Source: Fimenecus sp045613585 (GTDB lineage Bacteria > Bacillota > Clostridia > Oscillospirales > Acutalibacteraceae). Taken from it: 38,753 nucleotides of DNA. Below are positions 15,840 to 22,284 of the stretch, piece after piece. The notes beneath the pieces were generated by a model. It was not told where the DNA came from, did no database searches, and saw only the letters and a program-made list of their open reading frames with translations. How positions within the stretch are numbered: the first letter of the stretch is position 1; every line of letters starts with the position of its first letter. Where the stretch lies: the NCBI GenBank assembly GCA_045613585.1, contig JAZLBG010000032.1:1-38753 (forward strand), read 5' to 3'. The translations under genes were made by a program, and so were the position numbers.

Positions 15840-15903
15840 GGGGTTTGTTTTGTTGGGAGTATAACCCCTCTGTCACTTCGTGACATCTCCCCTTTCAGGG
15901 GAG
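15800..15903. repeat. REP-like palindromic pair in inverted orientation
   Basis: The left arm (15800-15846, containing CTGAAAGGGGAG and CTGAGGGGTT) and the right arm (15863-15903, containing AACCCCTCTGTCAC and CTCCCCTTTCAGGGGAG) are diverged inverted copies of the same unit. The right copy folds into two perfect hairpins, TGTCAC-TTC-GTGACA (15871-15885) and CTCCCC-TTTCA-GGGGAG (15887-15903). The left copy has degenerate counterparts. This matches the REP/BIME type of repeat; a decayed REP-associated transposase occurs at 29.5 kb. Confidence 0.75.
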
Positions 15904-15970
15904 ACAAGAAATTAAAAGACCCCTACAAACTCCAATTTGTAACATCATACAGTAAAACACATGAACTTGC

Positions 15971-15999
15971 TTGAAATCGCTTTTGTTTTATGCTAACAT
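15971..15999 (+). promoter_or_regulatory. Sigma-A promoter of the 87-aa gene and GH43 gene
   Basis: TTGAAA (15971-15976), 17-base spacer, TAACAT (15994-15999), 17 bases before the ATG; the message leader would be very short, about 10 bases, yet a GAGGTG ribosome site fits within it. Confidence 0.6.
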
Positions 16000-16016
16000 A
16001 TATTTGAGGTGATTTT

Positions 16017-16280
16017 ATGAAGAAAAACACTTTACGACTTTTACTTATTTTGCTTGGTAGTGTAGTTGCTACTTTTGTTTTCATCTATCTATTTGTCTTT
16101 GCTGGAGGATGGAAACTTTTTGAATCAGGTGATGTAATTTTAATTGAGATTGGTGCATCAGTTGTAATTGGCTTATTGTTTGGTGCTCTTCTCGCAGGTA
16201 TGGACTCAATGGTAAGAGATTATGACAAAAAAATCGCCGAATTAGAAAAGCGCGTTGAAGAGTTAGAGGACAAGAGATGA
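16017..16280 (+). CDS. Small membrane protein with C-terminal coiled coil, unknown function
   Basis: 87 aa with two hydrophobic segments (about 7-30 and 44-64) and a charged C-terminal helix (68-87) with heptad-like KKIAELEKRVEELEDK. The predicted hairpin would place both ends on the same side, probably the cytoplasm, with the coiled coil mediating oligomerisation. A GAGGTG box precedes the ATG by six bases. Its stop overlaps the start of the GH43 gene in ATGA, so the two are co-translated. I recognise no family, and the link to a glycosidase is unexplained. Confidence 0.75.
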   Translation: MKKNTLRLLLILLGSVVATFVFIYLFVFAGGWKLFESGDVILIEIGASVVIGLLFGALLAGMDSMVRDYDKKIAELEKRVEELEDKR

Positions 16281-17257
16281 ATAATATGCAAAACTATCCA
16301 AATCCTTTCATTCCACAGCGCGCAGACCCATATGTTGTAAAAGGTCCTGATGGATTTTATTATTTCACAGCTTCATACCCTGCATATATGAATGTTGACT
16401 CAGGTTATGACAGAATTATTTTAAGAAAAAGCGAAACAGTAATTGGTTTGGCAACTGCACAAGAGCATACAATTTGGTCTGCACATAATGAGGGTGTAAT
16501 GTCAAAACATATTTGGGCGCCTGAAATCCATTACATTGGTGGCAAATGGTACGTTTTCTTTGCAGCAGGTGAGAAAGAAGCAATATGGAATATTCGTCCA
16601 TTTGTGCTTGTGTGTGAGGGTCAAGACCCTATAAATGACAAGTGGGTTGAGCTTGGAAAAATGCAGGCAAGTGATGGTGATAATCGTTCTTTTACTGAGT
16701 TTTCACTTGATATGACCTATTTTGAAAATAACGGAAAACACTATCTTATCTGGGCAGAAAAACTTGATGATTCTTCACTGTTTATGGCAGAAATTGATGA
16801 GAATGAGCCTAATAAACTTATTTCAAAACCAATTCTTCTTACGAAACCTGAATATGATTGGGAATGTGTTCGTTTTCGTGTGAATGAGGGTCCTGCGGTA
16901 CTTAAAACAGACGATAAAGTTTATGTTTTCTTTTCTGCTTCTGGCACAGGTGCAGAGTATTGTATGGGTATGGTTTATGCCGATAAAAACGCAGATTTAA
17001 TGGATATAAACAACTGGACAAAATCACCTGTACCCGCATTACAAACTGAAGATTTAACAGACCAGGCAGGTCCAGGTCACAATAGTTTTGTAGTTGACGA
17101 AAATGGTGATTTACTCATAGTTTATCACGCTCGTCCATTCTCACATTTCGACAAAGAATGTGGTTCGTATTGTGATGAGCCTCTTTATGACCCATGTCGT
17201 CATGCAAGAATTAAATTAGTCACATTTGACAAAAATAATACGCCTATCCTTAAGTAA
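16277..17257 (+). CDS. Glycoside hydrolase family 43 protein
   Basis: 326 aa, a single five-bladed beta-propeller domain. GH43 catalytic residues can be placed: base D17 in RADPYV, the pKa modulator D145 in FSLDMTYF and the general acid E204 in VNEGPA; WAPEIH (80-85) is also typical of the family. Members are mostly arabinofuranosidases or xylosidases acting on plant polysaccharide fragments. There is no signal peptide, so it would act on imported oligosaccharides in the cytoplasm. It starts in the ATGA overlap with the small membrane protein; the specificity within GH43 cannot be read from the sequence. Confidence 0.88.
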   Translation: MNNMQNYPNPFIPQRADPYVVKGPDGFYYFTASYPAYMNVDSGYDRIILRKSETVIGLATAQEHTIWSAHNEGVMSKHIWAPEIHYIGGKWYVFFAAGEKEAIWNIRPFVLVCEGQDPINDKWVELGKMQASDGDNRSFTEFSLDMTYFENNGKHYLIWAEKLDDSSLFMAEIDENEPNKLISKPILLTKPEYDWECVRFRVNEGPAVLKTDDKVYVFFSASGTGAEYCMGMVYADKNADLMDINNWTKSPVPALQTEDLTDQAGPGHNSFVVDENGDLLIVYHARPFSHFDKECGSYCDEPLYDPCRHARIKLVTFDKNNTPILK

Positions 17258-17263
17258 TTTTAC

Positions 17264-17291
17264 TTGACAAAATGTTGTGCTATGGTATAAT
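17264..17291 (+). promoter_or_regulatory. pflB: Sigma-A promoter of the pfl operon
   Basis: TTGACA (17264-17269), 16-base spacer, TATAAT (17286-17291), both consensus. Start of transcription near 17298, directly before the riboswitch. A promoter this strong is consistent with downstream control by termination. Confidence 0.88.
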
Positions 17292-17310
17292 TAAATCACA
17301 ACATATAGTT

Positions 17311-17381
17311 GTTTGCGTAACTGACGGATTTTGTGGGTTACCACAAGGGAACGCAAACTTAATAATGTCGACCGTCTGGGC
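17311..17381 (+). promoter_or_regulatory. ZTP riboswitch (pfl motif)
   Basis: Aptamer elements in order: P1 GTTTGCG/CGCAAAC (17311-17317 with 17352-17358), the conserved TAACTG segment, P2 TTGTGG/CCACAA (17331-17336 with 17341-17346), GGGAA, a linker, and the 3' conserved CCGTCTGGGC. The pseudoknot pairs GACGG (17323-17327) with CCGTC (17372-17376); the usual form is GGCGG with CCGCC, so one G-C pair is replaced by a compensated A-U pair. This class binds ZMP/ZTP, which builds up when 10-formyl-THF is short, and typically controls pfl, fhs, folD or pur genes. A terminator follows at once, so ligand binding should turn the operon on. Confidence 0.93.
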
Positions 17382-17423
17382 AATTCAACTTGTTTGTTTA
17401 GTTGAATTGTCCTTTTTGTTTTT
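17381..17423 (+). terminator. Riboswitch-controlled terminator in the pfl leader
   Basis: Perfect 10-bp stem CAATTCAACT (17381-17390) with AGTTGAATTG (17400-17409), a 9-base loop and the U-rich tail TCCTTTTTGTTTTT. It begins at the last base of the aptamer's conserved CTGGGC, so the folded aptamer and the terminator compete. It lies before the PFL ribosome site GGAGG. Confidence 0.9.
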
Positions 17424-17445
17424 GATATTTTGCAGGAGGAACACT

Positions 17446-19677
17446 ATGGAACATAAAAACTGGAACGGATTTAAAAAAGGTGTTTGGCAAGACGAAATTA
17501 ATGTTCGTGATTTCATTCAGACAAACTATAAAGAATATAAAGGTGACCATTCATTCCTTGAGGGTGCAACACCTCGTACTGATGCTATGATGAAAAAAAT
17601 CAACTCACTTTTTGCGCTTGAAAGACAGTATGGCGGTGTGCTTGATATTGACACAACAAATGCATCTTCACTTACAACTTTTTTGCCAGGTTATATTGAT
17701 AAGCAAAATGAATTGATTGTTGGCCTTCAGACTAATCGTCCATTAAAGCGTGGCGTAAATCCATTTGGTGGTATCAGAATGGTGCGTCAGGCTTGTGAGG
17801 CTTATGGTTATAAACTTAGCGATAAGGTTGAAGAAGAATTTAAATACAGAACAACTCATAATGACGGTGTTTTCCGTGCTTATACTGACGAAATGCGTGC
17901 AGCTCGTAAATGCCATGTAATTACAGGTCTTCCTGATGCTTATGGTCGTGGTAGAATTATTGGTGACTATCGTAGAGTTGCTCTTTATGGTGTTGACAAG
18001 CTTATTGAAGAAAAGAAAAAAGATAAAGCAGCAAAAGCAAATGGTAATTTCAATACAGACCAAATTCGTCTTTTTGAAGAACTTTATCAGCAGATTGCTT
18101 TCTTGGGTTATCTTAAAGAAATGGCAGCATCTTATGGTTATGACATCAGTCAGCCTGCAAAAAATGCTCGTGAAGCAATTCAATGGACATATTTTGCATA
18201 TCTTGGTGCTATTAAAGAACAGAATGGTGCGGCTATGTCATTAGGTCGTGTCAGCACATTCTTTGATATTTATATTGAACGCGATATTGCAAGAGGAATT
18301 CTTGATGAAAAAGGTGCACAAGAGCTTATGGACGATTTCGTTATGAAACTTCGTATGGCTCGTCATCTTAGAACACCTGAATACAACGAGCTTTTCGGTG
18401 GCGACCCAATGTGGATTACTGAAGCTCTTGGCGGTATGGGTGAAGACGGCAGAACTCTTGTAACAAAGAACTGTTTCAGAATGCTTAATACTCTTTATAC
18501 TCTTGGTTCATCACCTGAACCAAATATTACAATTCTTTGGTCAACAAAACTTCCTGAAAATTTCAAGAAGTTCTGTGCAAAGGTTTCAGCTGATACTGAC
18601 TCAATTCAGTATGAAAATGATGATGTAATGCGTCCTGACTATGGTGATGACTATGCAATAGCATGTTGTGTATCTGCTATGAAAGTTGGTAAACAGATGC
18701 AGTTCTTTGGTGCTCGTTGCAACCTTGCAAAGTTGTTGCTTATTGCAATCAATGGTGGTTATGATACAACAAGCAAAATGCATATAGGTCCACAAATGGA
18801 TGTAATGGATGTTGAAAAACTTGACTTTGAAGCAGTTATGGAACGTTTCCAGATTTACATTGAATGGCTTAGCCACCTTTATGTAAATACGATGAATGTA
18901 ATTCATTATATGCACGATAAATACGCTTATGAAAAAATTCAGATGGCACTTCATGATACTGATGTTGAACGCTTTATGGCTTTTGGTATTGCAGGTCCTT
19001 CAGTAGTCGCAGACTCTTTAAGTGCAATTAAGTTTGCAAATGTTAAACCACTTAAAGACGAAGAAGGCTTTATTACAGAATTCAAAACAGCAGGGGAATT
19101 CCCTAAATTTGGTAACGATGATGACCGTGTTGACCTTATTGCAAAAGATATGTCACATCGTGTAATTACTGCACTTCGTCAGACTCCAACTTACAGAAAC
19201 GCTATTCATACACTTTCTGTTCTTACTATCACATCAAATGTTATGTATGGTAAAAACACAGGCGCAACACCTGATGGCAGAAAGAATGGTGAGCCATTTG
19301 CACCAGGTGCTAACCCAATGCATAATCGTGAAGAAAATGGCGCACTTGCATCACTTAACTCTGTTGCAAAAATCAGCTATGAAGATTGCCGCGATGGTAT
19401 TTCAAACACATTCTCAATCACACCTGAGGCACTTGGTCGTGATGAAGATGAAAGAATAGATAATCTTGTAGCAATTCTTGACGGTTATTTCGCAAAAATG
19501 GCACATCACATTAATATTAATGTGCTTAATCGTGAAACACTTATGGATGCTTACGAAAATCCTGAAAAATATCCTAACCTTACAATTCGTGTATCAGGTT
19601 ATGCAGTAAACTTTAATAAACTTTCAAAAGTACAACAGAAAGAAGTTATCAGTCGTACATTCCATGAGGCAATGTAA
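17446..19677 (+). CDS. pflB: Formate C-acetyltransferase (pyruvate formate-lyase)
   Basis: Glycyl-radical enzyme converting pyruvate and CoA into acetyl-CoA and formate. I use the ATG at 17446 with GGAGG eight bases upstream, giving 743 aa (E. coli PflB has 760); the open frame continues upstream through the riboswitch, but that is untranslated leader. The catalytic pair C407-C408 in IACCVSAMK identifies PFL rather than a diol dehydratase. The glycyl-radical loop RVSGYAV has G718, 26 residues from the end. The N-terminus NWNGFKKGVWQDEINVRDFIQ is typical. Its activase and fhs follow in the same transcript, so its formate is probably used for folate one-carbon units as well as energy metabolism. 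Confidence 0.97.
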   Translation: MEHKNWNGFKKGVWQDEINVRDFIQTNYKEYKGDHSFLEGATPRTDAMMKKINSLFALERQYGGVLDIDTTNASSLTTFLPGYIDKQNELIVGLQTNRPLKRGVNPFGGIRMVRQACEAYGYKLSDKVEEEFKYRTTHNDGVFRAYTDEMRAARKCHVITGLPDAYGRGRIIGDYRRVALYGVDKLIEEKKKDKAAKANGNFNTDQIRLFEELYQQIAFLGYLKEMAASYGYDISQPAKNAREAIQWTYFAYLGAIKEQNGAAMSLGRVSTFFDIYIERDIARGILDEKGAQELMDDFVMKLRMARHLRTPEYNELFGGDPMWITEALGGMGEDGRTLVTKNCFRMLNTLYTLGSSPEPNITILWSTKLPENFKKFCAKVSADTDSIQYENDDVMRPDYGDDYAIACCVSAMKVGKQMQFFGARCNLAKLLLIAINGGYDTTSKMHIGPQMDVMDVEKLDFEAVMERFQIYIEWLSHLYVNTMNVIHYMHDKYAYEKIQMALHDTDVERFMAFGIAGPSVVADSLSAIKFANVKPLKDEEGFITEFKTAGEFPKFGNDDDRVDLIAKDMSHRVITALRQTPTYRNAIHTLSVLTITSNVMYGKNTGATPDGRKNGEPFAPGANPMHNREENGALASLNSVAKISYEDCRDGISNTFSITPEALGRDEDERIDNLVAILDGYFAKMAHHININVLNRETLMDAYENPEKYPNLTIRVSGYAVNFNKLSKVQQKEVISRTFHEAM

Positions 19678-19679
19678 TT

Positions 19680-20387
19680 ATGAGTATTGTTGGACAAGTC
19701 CATTCAATTCAAAGTCTTGGTACTGTTGATGGCCCGGGGCTTCGATTTGTGGTTTTTCTTCAAGGGTGCAATCTTCGTTGCAAATGTTGTCATAATCCAG
19801 ATACTTGGAGTATGACGGGCGAAAAGCAATTTACTGCAGAAGAAATTATAGAAAAGGCAAAAAAATATCGTGAATACTTCGGTGAAAAGGGTGGAATAAC
19901 CCTCACTGGTGGTGAGCCACTTTTGCAAGCAGATTTTTGCTATGAAGTATTTAAACTTTGTCACGAAAACGGTATAAACACTTGCCTTGATACATCGGGT
20001 AGCATTCTCAATGAAAATATTAAAAATATGCTTACTGAAGTTGACAGAGTGTTGCTTGATATTAAATATACAAACAATGAAGACTATATAGAGAATGTTG
20101 GTTGCAGTTTAGAAAAGCCTTTGGAGTTTTTAGAGTATCTTAACGAAAAACAAATTCCAACAACAATAAGACAAGTTATTATTCCAACTGTCAACGATTG
20201 TGAAAAAAATATTGACAAACTCAATGGAATTGTGAAAAAATATACTTGTATTGATAAGGTTGAACTTTTACCATTCAAAAAAATCTGTCAAACCAAATAT
20301 AACAGTATGAAAATAGAGTTTCCTTTTGGTGATAAAGATACACCATCAAAAGAAACAATGAACAAGTTAAATAAATTACTGAAATAA
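19680..20387 (+). CDS. pflA: Pyruvate formate-lyase activating enzyme
   Basis: Radical SAM activase that abstracts hydrogen from the PFL glycine. 235 aa; N-terminal QSLGTVDGPGLRFVVFLQGC is classical, and the 4Fe-4S ligands are C30, C34 and C37 in CX3CX2C. The residue before the third ligand, usually Tyr (CKYCHN), is Cys (C36), giving CKCCHNPDTW. TGGEPLLQ follows near residue 77. The gene starts two bases after the pflB stop codon. The extra cysteine is unusual; the remainder of the protein appears intact. Confidence 0.95.
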   Translation: MSIVGQVHSIQSLGTVDGPGLRFVVFLQGCNLRCKCCHNPDTWSMTGEKQFTAEEIIEKAKKYREYFGEKGGITLTGGEPLLQADFCYEVFKLCHENGINTCLDTSGSILNENIKNMLTEVDRVLLDIKYTNNEDYIENVGCSLEKPLEFLEYLNEKQIPTTIRQVIIPTVNDCEKNIDKLNGIVKKYTCIDKVELLPFKKICQTKYNSMKIEFPFGDKDTPSKETMNKLNKLLK

Positions 20388-20406
20388 ATTCAGGGGGAAA
20401 ATTATT

Positions 20407-22077
20407 ATGCTTACAGACATTCAAATCGCACAGCAAACACCTTGTTTACCTATCACAGAAATTGCAAAAGGACTTAACATTGAAGTTGACGACCTTGAAA
20501 TGTATGGCAAATATAAGGCAAAACTTCCACTTTCTCTTAATCAAAAATATGCAGACAGAGAAAACGGAAAACTTATTCTTGTAACTGCTATTAACCCAAC
20601 TCCTGCAGGTGAGGGTAAAACAACAATTACAGTTGGTCTTGGTCAGGCTATGAATAAAATCGGCAAAAATGCTTGTATTGCACTCCGTGAGCCTTCAATG
20701 GGACCTGTTTTCGGTGTTAAAGGCGGTGCAGCAGGTGGCGGATATTCACAGGTTATCCCTATGGAAGATATCAACCTTCATTTCACGGGTGATATGCACG
20801 CAATTACAGCGGCTAACAACCTTCTTTGTGCAATTATCGACAACCATATGCAGCAGGGTAACGATTTGAGAATCGACCAGAGAAGAATTCTCTTTAAGCG
20901 TTGTCTTGATATGAATGACCGTGCACTTCGTAATGTAATTATCGGTCTTGGTGGTAAAGTAAACGGTATTCCTCGTGAAGACGGATTTATGATTACAGTT
21001 GCAAGTGAAATTATGGCTATTCTTTGTCTTGCAACAGATATTGAAGACCTTAAAACAAGACTTGGAAACATCCTTGTTGCATGGACTCTAGATAATACTC
21101 CTGTTTATGCAAAGGATTTGAATGCAGTTGGTGCTATGGCTGCACTTTTGAAAGATGCAATCAAACCAAACCTTGTGCAGACACTTGAAAATACACCTGC
21201 AATTATGCACGGTGGCCCATTTGCAAATATTGCTCATGGTTGTAACTCTGTTACTGCTACAAAACTTGCACTTAAACTTGCAGATTACTGTATTACAGAA
21301 GCAGGCTTCGGTGCTGACCTTGGTGCAGAAAAATTCCTTGATATCAAGTGCCGTTATGCAGGTCTTAAGCCTGAATGTATCGTAGTTGTTGCAACAATTC
21401 GTGCTCTTAAATACAATGGTGGCGTTGCTCGTGCAGATTTACAGAATGAAAATGTTGAAGCACTTAAAGCGGGTATCGTAAACCTTAAAACTCATATTGA
21501 AAATATGAGAAAATATAATGTGCCAGTAGTTGTTGCAATCAATAAATTCCATACAGATACTGAAGCAGAAATTGCTTATATCAAGGAATTTTGTGAAGAA
21601 ATGCAAGTGCCTGTATCCCTTGCAGAAGTTTTCGCAAAAGGTGGCGAAGGCGGTATGGACTTAGCAGAAAAGGTTTGCGCAGTTATCGACGAAGGCAAAG
21701 CAGATTTCAAGCCACTCTATGACGAAAAGCTTCCAATTAAAGAAAAACTCAACACAATTGCAAAGGAAATTTATCGTGCAGATGGCGTAATCTTCACAGC
21801 AGCTGCAGAAAAAGCAATTAAAGATATTGAAGCACTTGGTCAAGATAAACTTCCAATTTGTGTAGCAAAAACACAGTATTCACTTTCAGATGACCCAACA
21901 AAGCTTGGCAAACCTGAAAACTTTATGATGACAGTCCGTGAAGTAAAACTCTCAGCGGGTGCAGGTTTCATCGTTTGCCTTACAGGTGACATTATGACAA
22001 TGCCAGGACTTCCAAAAGTACCTGCAGCATATAAAATTGATGTTGATGCAGACGGTAAAATTGATGGTCTTTTCTAA
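20407..22077 (+). CDS. fhs: Formate-tetrahydrofolate ligase
   Basis: ATP-dependent synthesis of 10-formyl-THF from formate and THF; 556 aa, the standard length. The P-loop-like NPTPAGEGKTT (63-73), the N-terminal DIQIAQ..PITEIA, the central REPSMGPVFG and the C-terminal ITGDI-like LTGDIMTMPGLPKVP are family hallmarks. It follows pflA by 19 bases with a GGGGGA ribosome site. PFL makes formate and Fhs captures it, which directly relieves the 10-formyl-THF shortage signalled by ZTP through the leader riboswitch. A strong terminator closes the operon. Confidence 0.97.
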   Translation: MLTDIQIAQQTPCLPITEIAKGLNIEVDDLEMYGKYKAKLPLSLNQKYADRENGKLILVTAINPTPAGEGKTTITVGLGQAMNKIGKNACIALREPSMGPVFGVKGGAAGGGYSQVIPMEDINLHFTGDMHAITAANNLLCAIIDNHMQQGNDLRIDQRRILFKRCLDMNDRALRNVIIGLGGKVNGIPREDGFMITVASEIMAILCLATDIEDLKTRLGNILVAWTLDNTPVYAKDLNAVGAMAALLKDAIKPNLVQTLENTPAIMHGGPFANIAHGCNSVTATKLALKLADYCITEAGFGADLGAEKFLDIKCRYAGLKPECIVVVATIRALKYNGGVARADLQNENVEALKAGIVNLKTHIENMRKYNVPVVVAINKFHTDTEAEIAYIKEFCEEMQVPVSLAEVFAKGGEGGMDLAEKVCAVIDEGKADFKPLYDEKLPIKEKLNTIAKEIYRADGVIFTAAAEKAIKDIEALGQDKLPICVAKTQYSLSDDPTKLGKPENFMMTVREVKLSAGAGFIVCLTGDIMTMPGLPKVPAAYKIDVDADGKIDGLF

Positions 22078-22096
22078 AAATTGATTCTTTTTACGC

Positions 22097-22129
22097 AATA
22101 CCGCGTGTCTTTCGGCTCGCGGTATTTTT
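22097..22129 (+). terminator. Terminator of the pfl-fhs operon
   Basis: Perfect stem AATACCGCG (22097-22105) with CGCGGTATT (22118-22126), 12-base loop, ending in TTTTT, 20 bases after the fhs stop. Confidence 0.9.
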
Positions 22130-22160
22130 ATACAGCTTAGCCTCTGACATATTGTCTTGC

Positions 22161-22234
22161 GAAAAAATAATTCAATTTTGAGTAGGTTCGTGTCTAACGA
22201 AAAATTTGCTCAAAAATTAAATTGATTCTTTTTC
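22161..22234. repeat. Imperfect inverted repeat in the fhs-GH3 intergenic space
   Basis: GAAAAAATAATTCAATTTTG (from 22161) and a segment ending ATTGATTCTTTTTC at 22234 are imperfect inverted copies around a 26-base centre. In addition, ATTGATTCTTTTT occurs both just after fhs (about 22080-22092) and at about 22221-22233 in the same orientation. Could be a decayed small element between the two terminators; AT-rich sequence makes chance plausible. Confidence 0.3.
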
Positions 22235-22250
22235 CACAAAAAAATATATA

Positions 22251-22279
22251 AAAAAAACCTCCCAATCGGGAGGTTTTTT
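22251..22279 (-). terminator. Bidirectional terminator after the GH3 gene
   Basis: Stem AACCTCCC/GGGAGGTT (22256-22263 with 22268-22275) with loop AATC, flanked by A7 on the left and T-run on the right, so it works in both directions. Its main user is the minus-strand GH3 gene, which ends six bases away. Confidence 0.92.
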
Positions 22280-22284
22280 GTTAG

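Noticed and set aside
15392..15903. Integrated element with an att site at the tRNA 3' end
   Set aside because: I found no second copy of the tRNA 3' sequence downstream and no integrase gene.
17272..17445. N-terminal extension of PFL by 58 residues
   Set aside because: The frame is open but lies over the promoter -10 box, the ZTP aptamer and the terminator; the real ATG at 17446 has a GGAGG site and gives the normal PFL N-terminus.
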